This document shows positions 1-11,387 of a DNA stretch of 64,000 nucleotides, one piece after another (within the stretch, counting starts at the first letter, position 1; each line of letters starts with the position of its first letter). Below the pieces are notes generated by a model, which was not told the origin of the DNA, searched no databases, and saw nothing but the letters and a program-made list of their open reading frames with translations. The position numbers were made by a program, and so were the translations under genes. Origin of the DNA: Persicaria tinctoria (lineage: Eukaryota; Streptophyta; Magnoliopsida; Caryophyllales; Polygonaceae); the NCBI GenBank assembly GCA_037127255.1, contig JBANSL010000008.1, forward strand, positions 8,675,396 to 8,739,395, written 5' to 3'.

Positions 1-185
1 TCGGCGGTGGTGTGGTGGGTGGAAGGTCGGCCCCAGGGTGAGGCCGGCGGCGGTGGAAGGCGTGGGCGCCGCTTGCTCTCTACTTCGTCTTCTTCGTCCC
101 TGTTCTCTCTCACCTGCCGCTTGCTCTCTCTCTAAATCTTTCTTCGTCCCTGTTCGTCTTCTTCGTCCTTGGTTTGAGGTTCGAA
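1..185. other. GC-rich then CT-rich edge sequence, no gene recognised
   Basis: The first 65 bases are GC-rich with GGCGG and GGTGG runs. They are followed by CT-rich sequence in which a phrase around CTTCGTCTTCTTCGTCC recurs. It could be the edge of a captured gene fragment or a 5' leader, because the minisatellite and a broken gene follow directly. The window cuts it off, so no function can be assigned. Confidence 0.3.
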
Positions 186-560
186 TTAGGTGACATGGGT
201 TTGACATTGGGTGACAAGGGTTTCCATTTTGTAGAGAAGGGTTCCGAAATGGGGTGACAGAGGTTTGACATTGGGTGACAGAGGTTTACATTTTGTAGAG
301 AAGGGTTCCGAAATGGGGTGACAGGGGTTTGACATTGGGTGACAGGGGTTTACATTTTGTAGAGAAGGGTTCCGAAATGGGGTGACAGGGGTTTGACATT
401 GGGTGACAGGGGTTTCCATTTTGGAGAGAAGGGTTCCGAAATTGGGTGACAAGGGTTTGACATTGGGTGACAGGGGTTTCCATTTTGGAGAGAAGGGTTC
501 CGAAATTGGGTGACAAGGGTTTGAAATTGGGTGACAGGGGTTTCCATTATGAAATTGGGT
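186..560. repeat. 64-bp tandem minisatellite, about 5-6 copies
   Basis: The phrase GTTCCGAAAT starts at 241, 305, 369, 433 and 497, giving an exact 64-bp period. Within each unit the submotif GGGTGACA(A/G)(A/G)GGTTT occurs twice, so the unit is itself a diverged doublet. The last copy decays near 550-600. Because 64 is not a multiple of three, the long reverse-strand reading frame across it (about 200 codons) shifts frame at every unit and is best seen as a by-product of a stop-poor repeat. Confidence 0.93.
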
Positions 561-827
561 GACGAGGTGTGGAAATTGGGATATGTGGATGTCGTAGGTG
601 GCCGATTGAAGGAGGTTTGAGGTATTGGTTATAGGCTTCCGATTCATAAGGGGTGACATGGGTTTCAAGTTGAGTGACAGGGGTACAGTGACATGGGTTA
701 GTCTGTTAGGTGACAGAGGGAGATGAATATAATTTGTAAACTGACTTTGTTCGTCTGATGGAAATTGCATGAAACAAATGGTGAGGACAAAATACACAGA
801 GGAAAGAGAGTGGCTGAGAGAGAGAAA

Positions 828-1231
828 ATGAATCAAATCGTGAGGAAGAAGAAAGGCAGGTCGTGAAGATAGATCTGGCAGCTAGGGCGGCGGCTGAGTC
901 GAACTCCGGCAACCGCAGCCATCATCGGCGGGATACTGAGGAGGAGGAGCGGTGAGAAGCTTGTCGGAGCCTCCGGCGACGGAGTTTTGTCAGGTACGAC
1001 CTCATCGACTACGACGACGAAGACTACTTAGATGATGACGATGACGAGTTCGACGAGGATGACAATACCGACGCGGAGGACGGCGGCCGGAAGAGAGAGA
1101 AGAAGCTCAAGTTTGTGCTCAAGCTTCCGAATTGTTCCAGACTATGAAGGTGAAGGGGACGAAGAGGATGAAGAAGAGGAGGAAGAAATTAGGGTTGTGA
1201 AAATCCCCCACCAAAACTCTCTCTCCTTGTG
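828..1231 (+). pseudogene. broken 5' fragment of a plant DNA-binding bromodomain protein gene
   Basis: The ATG at 828 opens MNQIVRKKKGR, like the MGQIVRRKKKGRPSK start of plant bromodomain proteins of the At1g20670/At1g76380 type. In the same frame, after stops, come KIDLAARAAAESNS and a stretch reading SLRRRSFVRYDLIDYDDEDY. An acidic run of D and E follows, then GGRKREKKLKFVLKLP, the family's conserved basic block. Stop codons at 864-866 and about 951, loss of the expected Pro-Ser step, and absence of any bromodomain downstream show it is not a working gene. It ends near 1231 after another acidic stretch in a shifted frame. It is either a decayed duplicate or a captured fragment. The family call is from remembered N-terminal motifs. 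Confidence 0.72.
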
Positions 1232-1261
1232 ACAACCTGTAACCGGTTTAGCCATTCCATA

Positions 1262-1365
1262 GTTTTATTTGCAAAAATACCACCAATAGTAGTTGTGCAA
1301 ATTTTCCAAAAAAGTGGTATTTTTGCAAACCCACAAAAAGGTGGTATTTGTGCAAATAGCCCTTA
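1262..1365. repeat. short repeat cluster with GGTATTT(T/G)TGCAAA motifs
   Basis: Several diverged direct and inverted copies of a phrase like GTGGTATTTTTGCAAA occur within 100 bp. This looks like the remains of a small inverted-repeat transposon terminus. It lies about 130-230 bp upstream of the SDR start codon, so it may overlap that promoter. No TSD was found. Confidence 0.4.
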
Positions 1366-1497
1366 ATTTAATTTTTGTGGGTAGAGGGTAGCCGCCAGAG
1401 GCCCCTACCCAAAAAATTATTAAGCGGTGGGTGGGCGAAGGTTTCACTCTCCCTCCCTCCCATTCCCGCTCTCTCTTTGCTTCTTCACCACCCGAAG

Positions 1498-3894
1498 ATG
1501 CCGGATCAGACCCCGGAGCCATGGCAGCTAGGATTGGAGGGAAAGGTCGTTATGGTCACCGGAGCCTCTTCCGGAATCGGCCTTGAGCTATGCCTCGACC
1601 TTGCTAAGGCCGGTTGCATGATCATTGCCGCCGCCCGCCGAATTGAGCTCCTCCATTCCCTCTGCCAGCGCATCAACCAACTCCCTTCCTCCTCTCTGGA
1701 CCCCTCTCGATCTAGTTCGAGCCTGCCAACTTCCGATCCGCCGGTTCGAGCAGTCGCCGTGGAGCTTGATATTTCCGCCGACTCCAATTCAATCGAGGCG
1801 TCCGTGCGAAGAGCGTGGGACGCTTTCGGCAGAATCGACGCCCTAATCAACAACGCTGGAGTTAGAGGTAAACTCAAGTCACACTGTTGTTGTTTGATTG
1901 CTCAATGCGCTTTCAATTTCACTGTTCAAATAGCTTGGATCCAGTTTGCATTGATTGATAAGTAGGGACCAAATTAGGTTTCGATTGGGGGTGTCTCTAC
2001 CGTGAATTCACTGAATACACACCTTTGGCTAATTTGTGTAACAAGCAAGATCTTGTAATGAATTACTCAGTGACTAGTAGGAGTAGTAGGTGAGGAATCA
2101 GTTCAGTTTCCCGTTTAGGTATAACGACACTTCTAGTATTTTATCTGTATTAGAGATCTCTAGTAAAAGCTGAAAACTCTCTGTTCTTGTATTTGTACTG
2201 CTAATCTATATGTATAAATGTAGTAGCGAAAGGATTCATATGAATGTAATGTAGGGGTAGCTGAAAATTGTATTGCTGTAGATACTAGACAATTGATAAG
2301 AAAATGGGCCTTGATTACCCCTAGCTTAATTGATTTGTTTGGAAACCATTCATAATTCATATAATCATACTGTATGCTGAATGGTTGACAAGATGAGGGC
2401 TGGACCAATTATCCCGGAGGAAGTGGGACCTCGCTTACTTATGTGTGAGCTGATAAGTATACAGCATTACAGCCAATGTGATTTTGTTCAATGCTTTAAG
2501 GCAGAGCTTGTATTACAGAGCTTGTATTAGCAAGTTTGCCATTAAAAACTCATGAGATTGTCCTTCAAATCTACAGAGTCTGTGGTATGATTGGCTGTAT
2601 TAATTTCCATTATTAGTGATGCTGGACTCTCATTCATCAAAAGTTGTTTTGCTCTAAGCCGACTCATATATACATATAGATGTTGCTCTTTGTTCATTGG
2701 TGATAATGTATTGGATGTTTGCCAAATAAATCTTGCATACTGCAGGAAATGTGATATCTTCTCTGGAACTGCCTGAGGATGAATGGAACAATACAGTCAG
2801 AACAAATTTAACAGGAACATGGTTGGTCTCCAAGTATGTTGGTATACGCATGCGTGATGCGGAAATTGAAGGATCCATCATCAATATAGGTTCCATTGGC
2901 GGTCTCAACAGGGGGCAACTACCTGGAGGTGTTGCCTATACTGTTTCCAAGGCTGCTGTAAACTACTTGACAAAGGTTTGCAATTTCTCATGTTTGTTCA
3001 TCCGATTTCCTAATTCGTGCTCTGAAGCTGTTAAACATTTAGAATGGTGCATTTTAGATTTTGGTAGTAGGCACTCTAGATTTTTCTGCTGATGTTTCAT
3101 GACAATAATTATTTTTCACTCAATAAAACGAGTTTGTTTGAAAATTTACACCTTATATGATTATCTGCAGTTTGTAACAAGTTCTTCTTCACAGTCTAGA
3201 GATGGGTAGTGTAAAAGTCTTAATTGTTGTCATCAACTAAAAGACCACAAAGCGTATCACCAAATTCACCATTCGTGGTTTATCTACCATCCATTCCTGA
3301 TTGTTTATCCACTGCCTGGAAATAACAGCTCACACACTAGATCTAAGATTTTTCCATTTGCTGTTTTCCCTGATGTCTGTAGTTTCTAGTTCTATAGATC
3401 ATACTCTCTCCTTCCGCTCTTTCAATGTGTAAATGATAAGCACAATAGTCAATTCATAAGCAAAGAACACGACTCTCAACCCCAATCATCAATGATCTTG
3501 CTTGTTTACAATGCATACCACCCTGTGTGTAGCTAACTCATCGTCCAGGGGATTTCAGATAATGCTAGTTACATTTATATATGCGTTGTAAGTGACTCGT
3601 GGTATTAATTTGCAGGTCATGGCCCTAGAGTTGGGTGTCTACAAGATCAGAGTAAATGCAATAAACCCGGGACTCTTTAAATCCGAAATCACCAAGGGTC
3701 TAATGGAAAAGGACTGGATCCACACCATTGCTCACAAAATCGTCCCTCTCAAAGATCACGGAACCATTGACCCGGGTCTAACAGCACTTGTGAGGTACCT
3801 TATCCATGACTCCTCACAATATATCACCGGCAACATCCACATAGTCGATGCAGGGGTCACCCTCCCCGGCATCCCCATTTTTTCATCCCTTTAG
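1498..3894 (+). CDS. short-chain dehydrogenase/reductase (FabG-like SDR), 3 exons
   Basis: Model: join(1498..1867, 2746..2975, 3616..3894), 292 residues, GT-AG introns and matching phases. It is a classical SDR: cofactor motif TGASSGIG at residues 21-28, NNAG at 118-121, Asn144, catalytic Ser173, and Tyr188/Lys192 in [15 protein letters not shown] follows, typical of the FabG-like C-terminal half. The start at 1498 gives [18 protein letters not shown], like the short N-terminus of the plant group annotated 3-oxoacyl-ACP reductase FabG-like (Arabidopsis At3g55290/At3g55310/At2g17845). The in-frame upstream ATG at 1375 would add 41 unconserved residues. No transit peptide is apparent, so the protein is probably cytosolic, which argues against the plastid fatty-acid-synthesis FabG. 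The substrate cannot be read from sequence; NADP(H)- or NAD(H)-dependent redox of a carbonyl or hydroxyl is expected. Confidence 0.93.
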
Positions 3895-5164
3895 CCATGC
3901 TTTATATCCTCTTTATAAGAATCAAACAACTTTGTTTGCCATTGAGGTAAGGTAGGCCACGTTCAATAAGTAATCTGTAAAGTGTAAAGAATAAGCAATC
4001 TTTGTTGCTTTGTAGCTTTTCACAGCATGGACCGTATTTGGGCTTCGGGTAATACGATCATGATAATGGGCCAGCCTCGGAAAGTTGGCTGTTTAATATT
4101 CCAAGGCCCGTTTAGAATAGGGGTGTAGAGGTGACAATCGAACCATGGCCGCCCCTAAATATCGGGTTGGGTTATAATCAAGTCGAGTTTGCTCAAGTTG
4201 AAGTAAGTCTAGAATCTGGTTCGGGTGATTCAGGATTTGGGTTTATCACCGAGCTGGGTTATTTCCAATTGGTTCATTACAAAGAGTTAAAAAAGTTATG
4301 ATTTTAAGTCAAGTTGGTTCAAAGTAATACGGAGTACTTTCATTTTGAGTTTATATTCGGGTCATTTTGAGTTCAAGTTTCTTTTAGGTTTGGATTGATT
4401 CGGGTACTCGGTTAACCAGTGTCGGGTCCACGGTTATGAATTTCTGAACGGATGGGTCATTTTGGGTTCTTGTCTGGGTGAGATTACAAGCTCTAGTGGA
4501 GATTGAAGGGTGAGACGAGAATAAAGAGAAAGAGACATCTCAAAGACTGAAGATTCTCTTGTTTGATGTGATGAGATGTTGCAATCATTCCAACATGTTT
4601 TTAGGGTTTCCATGGGAAGGTTTTCTTTTTCTGTTTTTTTTTTCCTTTATATTTTGTCTCTGTTTTGTTACTTTCAATCTTTTTAAAGTCCTTTCGATTT
4701 TGGGAATCCGTTTTTCATCATCGCACGTTGCCGGTGTAGAGTATGTCTTCTTTTTTTTATCCTTTTCTTTCTTTTTTAATTTCAGATTTATTGTAGTATT
4801 TCACTATTTCGTCGAGATAATCTTTTAGCCTGGTAAAAATAGATGATTTACAACTTGCAAGCTCATTTAAATTGCTTACATCTGATACGATTACAACAAC
4901 TGATGATAATGCGTGGATCTGAAAGATATACATCCAAAAGTTAATTATTTTTTTTGAAAACTATGTCAGAAAGGTCTCCCTACGACAGCGTGTCCCATAC
5001 AAAAAGGAGTCTCAATTCCTTCTACATGTATAACCATGCTTACGAGGATGATGTTCACCTCATTTTTTAGTGCCAATATAATACCCTATCTGTTAATTAA
5101 AATTTGTCGTTTACTAATGATGCACGCTTTTTTATAATGATAAAAACTATATAAAATATTAACA
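3895..5164. other. intergenic; SDR 3' flank and a truncated Stowaway-like MITE
   Basis: After the SDR stop there is AT-rich sequence without a convincing ORF. At about 5085-5172 lies the left half of a Stowaway-type MITE: TGTTAATTAAAATTTGTCG, then GCACGCTTTTTTATAATG and ACTATATAAAATATTAAC. The same order is seen in the complete copies at 15433 and 59163. It stops where the retroelement copy at 5165 begins. Confidence 0.5.
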
Positions 5165-5965
5165 TTTTTTAACATTTGTTTTTTTTAGAAGCAAGATAAG
5201 AATTTAGTTCTCTAGACCGGCCTAGAGAAACCGAGAGACCGGACAAGCCGGTAGATTGACTAACCATCATGTACAACCAAATCAAATAACATAAGCAAAT
5301 GACAGAAAGGAAATAACACGAAGCAAATAACGGAAATGAAAATGCGAAAATAAATAAACGTGCTAGCTATCCTACACCACAAAACAAAACCAACACGACA
5401 AACGAAATAATCAGCCAACAGAGGACACAGACAGAGAAGTAAGAGAACCCTAGGGACATTAGCGGACATCTCAGATTATGGACTCTAAAGAGCCATCAGA
5501 TATCGATCGCAATTCCACGACGTCTTCGAATACAGCAAATCAAACACCGTTTACATGAGGCTTGCATCACAATCAAGACATCACAACACACCATACCGCA
5601 AATCTAAACATAAGCCAAACCATTGCTCAATAAAAATCCCCAACTCGTCTCAAACCCTCAAGGACAATAACGAGATCGTAAGAGACTACTAGTTAGTCAA
5701 AATAGAGGCGACTGAAACAGAACAGAGCAAAGAAATTAAACAACAATCGAAAGGCAAAGGGAAAGAAGGACGGAATGGAAGGGATAACCTTGAAAAGGCG
5801 ACACCAAAAACCATTAGAACAACCTAAATTACACAAAATCACCCACACGTGACAAGGAGCAGAGCCACAACCCACACGCGAGTGTGGTCCGTGGTGAAAG
5901 GACGGTGAGGGTGGCTCGATGGTGGAGCCGAAGGTGCCACAACGGTGGCTGGAAGGCAGAGACGA
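5165..5965 (-). mobile_element. non-LTR retroelement copy (shared 3'-tail family), reverse strand
   Basis: On the forward strand it starts with a T-run, then GAATTTAGTTCTCTAGACC and the phrase CCTAGAGAAACCGAG followed by ACAAGCCGG, so the poly-A tail points left. It aligns over about 500 bp with the copy at 9519-10092: GCAAATGACAGAAAGGAAAT, TCCACGACGTCT, AAGCCAAACCATTG and ACCCTCAAG occur in the same order. It extends about 250 bp further towards its own 5' end. No ORF is conserved and no TSD was identified. It is probably a non-autonomous or heavily 5'-truncated LINE derivative. Confidence 0.65.
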
Positions 5966-6132
5966 GGGTTTTTATTTTTTCTTGATGATGTGATTTTATT
6001 TTTTCTCTTGGAAATACAGGTTTGAATCCCATAAATCAACAATTTAGAACTTGAGTCAATGACATTTTACTCTCTTTTTTATGGTCAACCAACGAGAGCA
6101 ACAACTCTCTAGAAATGTATAAATACCCTTCA

Positions 6133-6268
6133 AATTCTATTATTGGCATTTGTGTTGGGATGAGTACTATTTTGATTTTTCTTGACATGAGTCGAACTTG
6201 AATTCTATTATTGGCATTTGTGTTGGGATGAGTACTATTTTGATTTTTCTTGACATGAGTCGAACTTG
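6133..6268. repeat. 68-bp tandem duplication
   Basis: The block from AATTCTATTATTGGCATTTG to GAGTCGAACTTG occurs at 6133-6200 and again at 6201-6268 with no visible differences. The identity points to a recent slippage or unequal-exchange event in otherwise non-coding DNA. Confidence 0.9.
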
Positions 6269-7800
6269 AGTGATTTGCAGTCGAGTGCTCAAATCCATGG
6301 ATGCATGATTAATCAATGACCTCGGTACCTCAACATTTAAAAAAAAAAACAATTTGGAACTTAACAAGTCAATTCAAAACCGAAATGATTGGTTCAACGA
6401 TCTAGATATATGGAATCGGGACAATTTAAAAGTTTTATCCAATTTGATTCGGTTCAAATTGCATCTTTTTTAAAAAAGATATATAGATAAGAATTTGGAT
6501 GACATTAGATCCCGTTGATCGACCACTCAATTGTGTTCTTACAGACGAGAGCCAAAAACTCTGAGTGCATGCGAAGTGAAGTCCAAGGTCCATCACATGT
6601 CTGAGTTGAGCCGCACGCCTTATCCACAATCCGTTTCACTTCAAGGAAACACATGCTTGTATGTAGCTTCCTCAAAACAGTCTAGTAGGTGTTTTGAGGA
6701 TCATCTCTAACTAGCAGGAGCAGCACCACATACTAGAAACTGAATTAATCATCATGGGACTATTGCCTTCAAGACCGATACAAAATCGCAAAGGAAGGTG
6801 CAAGAAGATTCGACTTGACCTAGATAATCTGGATAACATAGCTTGTTATTGCCTCTCCCGATGACAGCATGCATGAAACCGGACCTCTTATTTGTTTTAG
6901 TATGAAGTGTATTTGATACGACTCATACGAGTACAAACTCTATCTCCGATCCTACATTGATTCTACATCGATTGGTGTAATTAAACTTGGCATCTGAATC
7001 TGAAAAATTATGTAGAAGCGAGCTATATATATAAGCCCCTAGCTAGATAGTAGATGGAGTAATAACCCTTTTGACATTTGAGAGCTGTAAATTGTAGTAA
7101 TTGAGTGGAGGGCAGCTTTGTTTTATTGGTCGCAGGCCTCACATTTTTACTACCATCAAAAAGCAATGCCATTTTGCAATTCCCTCCGCCATCCTAGCCG
7201 GTATGATAATCCTATGCTTGGTAGCAAAAACCTTTGCAGTTTGCACCGTGTCTTTTCTTTTCCCCCTCTTCTTCTTCCAGAAAAACTAATAAGAAAATGG
7301 TGTACTGCATTAGAGAGTCAGAGACTGAGTGGAATCATATAGCTATTAGCTATAGCTCTGTGGAGGAAGATTTTTACTGCGGTGCCAGTAAAATTGTCCA
7401 ATTCTTATCAAAATACATAGTATGACCCATTCTCTCACATTTCCCCCTTTTTTATTAACACTTTTTTTTTTTAGATTAAAGCGCACACACGAAAGCGGGT
7501 ATCTTTACTTTGAACAAGCAAAAAAAATTAAAATGAATGCTAAAAATGTCAGAATTTGCAGGTTAAAATTTTCTCTTTCTCTACGCTTGTTTCTTGAAGC
7601 ATAAGCTCTAACATTCCCTGAACCAAACGGGGATCATTATTATTTTATAAAATATTTTCCAACCCTTAACGAGATTTGATATGCGCCCTTTCGAGCAGGG
7701 TTTGAAACAAACTCTTACGTGATTTTATAACCGGATTTACATATATAAATTCATCAATTTATTTATTTAATTATTTTTATTATCTTTTTTTTTTCTTCCA
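6269..7800. other. intergenic, no gene recognised
   Basis: AT-rich sequence with scattered short ORFs (fewer than 75 codons) that have no recognisable motif and no splice-compatible partners. No element boundary could be supported. Confidence 0.4.
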
Positions 7801-7809
7801 ATGCCTGGC

Positions 7810-8487
7810 AAGCAAGAGTGGTTTGGAAGAGCATTATACACACCAGTGATGAGTTGCGTGAAGCTTTACAAATCAGCATTCCTTCCTCTCAATCTTTACA
7901 GCCGATTCTGAATGCTAAGGGGTGCATATCGTCTTCAAAGGTTTATGAGTTGGGGAGAGAAAAGGGTCAATATAAAGCTTGGGGGGAGTTCGTGGAAGAA
8001 GTTGCAATGTGGTAAATGGGCATTCATAGTCTGGTTACCAACAAGAAATCGACTACAGATGGGAGATCGTGTGAAGCACTGGAAAGGTGCAGATTTTGCC
8101 ATTTGTGCAATCTGTAAGCGCGAGGAGGTGATTGTTTCTCATCTGTGGTTCCGTTGTCCTGAAATCAAGCAGGTCCTTATGCGTGTCATGAGCTGGGATG
8201 GAGTTGGATGCAGATTTGAGACTATTGAAGCTTGGTTACAATGGTTTGTTGATGAGCCAGTGCTGCAGAAGACTCTCCCATTCCAGGTTAAGTTATTAGC
8301 CTTTGAAGCAATTGTCTATTATACATGGATGGCTAGAAACAAGATTTTGTGTTTTGTAGTGAAGTTTTTTTATCCTACTGTTTATACACACATTATTATT
8401 AAGATTTGTAAATCCCGTCTTTCCGCGAAGTGGAAATGCAAATCGCTCATGGAAAGAACGTGGAAGAACCAGTTGCAACGTAGGTAG
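7810..8487 (+). pseudogene. LINE reverse-transcriptase fragment (zf-RVT region), frameshifted
   Basis: Frame one gives VVWKSIIHTSDELREAL and SSKVYELGREK up to a stop near 8015. A second frame continues KWAFIVWLPTRNRLQMGDRV, then KHWKGADFAICAICKREE, HLWFRCPEIKQV and a TWMARNK-like tail. This order (KVY..., W.....P....F..WL...NRL..DR, C..C....E...HL...C) is the zinc-binding region found near the C-terminus of plant LINE ORF2 proteins, and it matches the layout in the intact LINE at 17094-21269. One frameshift at about 8005-8020 joins the two frames. Endonuclease, RT and RNase H domains are missing, so this is a 5'-truncated dead copy. Confidence 0.8.
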
Positions 8488-8899
8488 CAAGTTGCGGGTC
8501 AATATAGGTTTGTTAGGGCCTTTTGGTTGGTATATGAGATTGGAGATAGGGAGTTGATAGGTTTGTTATAGATTTTTTTTTTGTGAATATATGGGCAATT
8601 TTGGGCATACGTTCCCTCTCTTACATGAGACTCTAAGTATGGTCTCATCTTTTGTAAATTGGTGCTATCACATTATCTCTATATTTACCTTGAGTTTCCA
8701 ATATATCACATTAGTCTACATTTTTTTTTACCTGAAATGTATTGTGCATGCTCTTACGAATAGTAACAATTTTAGTAAATGCTACTCTTTTTTTTTTCCT
8801 AATGCAAGTCTGGCTTATCTCTCAATTGTTTCTTTACAAGAAATTACATTTAATTATTTTCTTAAGAACTAGAGTATTCTTTCTCATCAACTCCATGTA

Positions 8900-9282
8900 T
8901 TCTTTTATTCTTTAATATCGTGGTTGTGTTCATGGTTTTCGAAGACTTCTTCTCCAGGTGAGGGCAACTTTGATGATCCTCACTTGTTTCGGTTTTGCTC
9001 TTTTCGATGGTGGGTTATTGTTCTCCGTCTTCTCAACATCGAGACGTTGTGTGAGTCATCGCACCCTCCCGTATTCTCGACACTCGTGGTTCGCCTTGAA
9101 TCTCCCTCGACTCCTGCGCTGGCTGACGAATTATATGAGTTCTTTGGGTTGTTTCTTTCATCTATGTTATTTTCTGTGTTTATTATGTTGTATATTGATG
9201 GTTAGTCAGTCTGTCAATTTGTCAACCTTTCGAGTTTTATATATTTATTTAAACTCGAATTTTTACCTAATAAAAAAACAAC
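8900..9282 (+). mobile_element. 3' tail of a non-LTR retroelement
   Basis: The sequence runs through GTCAATTTGTCAACCTTTCG into CTCGAATTTTTACCTAATAAAAAAAC, i.e. CGAATTTTTACCTAATAAA plus a short A-run. The same terminal phrase closes the element ending near 25400, and its reverse complement opens the copies at 9519, 45296 and about 61790. It may be the 3' UTR of the LINE fragment at 7810-8487, although about 400 bp of unrelated-looking sequence lies between. Confidence 0.6.
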
Positions 9283-9518
9283 TCTGCGTGTTCTCTTCCC
9301 ACCATCTACATCCTTACTTGTCGAGTTATCGACGCTTCATAACACTTGCCTCTTCTCTCTCAAACCCTCATTCTATAGATTTTTTTTAGTCGGTCAAAAT
9401 CTAAATTAATTTTGATTTCAACTTTACCGTCCATCTTATCAAAATTTTGATTTTAATATGCATACTATGTGTGTAACGATCACAAAATCATTAAAAGAAG
9501 TAGTGACAATGTTCCTTT

Positions 9519-10092
9519 TTTTTATATAAGGAAAGAAATTCGATTCTCTGGACAAGCCTAGAGAAACCGAGCGTCCAGACAAGCCGGGAGATGGATTAAT
9601 CATCATATACAACCTGAAGCAAATAATAGAAGCAAATGGCTGAAAGGAAATAACAAGAAGCAAATGAAGAAATTGAAAAAACAAAAATAAGGTACAAGCC
9701 ATCAATACTGTGAACAACAAGCTAGCAGAACCAACGACTGACCAGCAAAACAGAAGACGCTCACGGAGAATTCTGGGGATCACTAGCTGACACCTCAACA
9801 TGGACTCTAAACAGAATCAACAGGCATCATCGCATTTCCACGACGTCTATAAGCTCGACAAACCAGTCACCGTTCACATGAAACATGTACCACAACAAGA
9901 AAAGCAAAGTAAACCAACCCGCAAACCAAAACTCAAGCCAAACCATTGACAAAACAAATCTCAAAAAATCATCTCACACCCTCAAGAACGATAACAAAAT
10001 CGTAAAGGCAACCACAAGGGAAACCAAAATAAAGGAAACATATAAGACAGGACAGAAATAAATAATAAACAACAATACACAGGCTAAGAGAC
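9519..10092 (-). mobile_element. 574-bp non-LTR retroelement copy with 18-bp TSD
   Basis: The flanks carry tagtgacaatgttccttt (9501-9518) and tagtgataatgttccttt (10093-10110), an 18-bp TSD with one mismatch. A T-run directly follows the left TSD, so the element is inserted in reverse with its poly-A at 9519. Internal sequence aligns with the copy at 5165-5965. There is no coding capacity. Length, variable TSD and A-tail indicate mobilisation in trans by LINE machinery. Confidence 0.88.
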
Positions 10093-10537
10093 TAGTGATA
10101 ATGTTCCTTTGAGTTCGCAAAGAGATGCTTATTGATAGTTTCATAGCCAAATCTGTATCATATATTCTTTTTTTCCAGAATTGTCGTATCCACGTATCCT
10201 ACTCATTTGTACCATTGTCCATACTACTACACCGAAATGCATTTGGAAAAATAGTAGTTGTTGGAGTAGCCGGAGTTGTTGATTATTTGTGTTAAATATA
10301 GGTTAATAAGTTAGTATAGTGTTTGGTAATCCTAACTGTTAGGGTAGCGGTTGAAAACTTGTTAATTAGAAATCAAAAGCTCCTTCAAAAAGTTTTGAGT
10401 AGCAATTGAAAAACTTGTATTTCAAAAGCTAATTAAACTAGAATCTTATATTTATTTACATCATATAATATCAAAACCATAAACTTAAAAAAAAAAAACT
10501 ACTTTGCTTTTGGCAAATGGAGCACTAAGAGAAGTAA

Positions 10538-10914
10538 GAGCATCCGCATCGGGGAGCAAAATCGCCACATTTGCTTGAACATTTGGTAGAGTCCTATTCA
10601 TTTGCCAAGCAAAATCATTTCGGAGCTCGCACCGGTCTTGAATTGCTTGAGCAATCAAACATTTACATTTGCTCCACCAAGCACTTGAGCAAAATTTGCT
10701 CCATCGCTTGCTTGAGCAAGTAGTAATATCTTGTCCTTCTTTTTTGCTTTTTGCCTTTTGTTTTTATTTATATACATGAGTTTTAGACTTGTCATTTGCT
10801 TGAGCAATGGGTGTGTGAAAATTTGTTTTACTTGAGCAAAAATTACTTGAATCATTACTTGCTTTTAGACCCACTATTTGCTTGAGCAAACATAATTTAT
10901 GGGCGTGGATGCTC
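10538..10914. mobile_element. Tourist/PIF-Harbinger-type MITE, TSD TAA
   Basis: Left end GAGCATCCGCATCGG and right end GGGCGTGGATGCTC are inverted repeats flanked by TAA on both sides (10535-10537 and 10915-10917). A 3-bp TWA duplication with GAGCATCCGC-like TIRs fits PIF/Harbinger MITEs. The 377-bp interior has many copies of CTTGAGCAA in both orientations and no ORF of note. Confidence 0.82.
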
Positions 10915-11074
10915 TAATTGAGTCTTGATTTTAATTTTGGTCAATATAGAGCAGTCATTCGGGATTCAGGGTTCGAACAATCGAACCATGGATATTTAGA
11001 TACTATCCGTAAGTACTTTTCGGCTGAATCATTCCGAAATGGTTAGAGCACTAATTGATTCATTTGAACCCTTA

Positions 11075-11387
11075 GAGCACCCACAATGGGGGTGTCTTAA
11101 GCCCAAAATAAGGAACCAATTAATAAAAAAATTGAAAAAGATGGAGGAGGGGTTCAGGAACGATTTGACATGTTTGTTACTAAGAAACCTTTAAAAACCG
11201 AGAGAGAAAGAAAAAGGAGAGAGAGTGAAAGGAAAAAAAAGAGATGGGTCCCGATAAAAAAAATAAAATGGGGGGTTTTAAGGGGTTTTAGGGATGTGGG
11301 TAAAAAATTGTATTGGGTTTTTTAAGGAGAGAGAAATATAAAAAGTGGAGTTAAGGAACCGGGCGGGTTTCACGAATGCGGATGATC
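11075..11387. mobile_element. Tourist/PIF-Harbinger-type MITE in the PIN promoter, TSD TTA
   Basis: Left end GAGCACCCACAATGGGG and right end TTCACGAATGCGGATGATC are imperfect inverted repeats with TTA at 11072-11074 and 11388-11390. The interior is A-rich with purine runs. It ends 445 bp before the PIN start codon and contains the only strong TATA-like sequence upstream of that gene. Confidence 0.75.
11337..11344 (+). promoter_or_regulatory. candidate TATA box for PIN, inside a MITE
   Basis: TATAAAAA lies near the right end of the MITE at 11075-11387. It is followed by a long CT-rich stretch (about 11440-11830) that looks like a plant 5' leader. If used, transcription would start near 11370 and give a leader of about 460 nt. 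This is inference from position and composition only. Confidence 0.4.

Noticed and set aside
186..836. 216-codon minus-strand frame
   Set aside because: Produced by the 64-bp minisatellite, which lacks stops in that direction. The unit length shifts the frame each copy.
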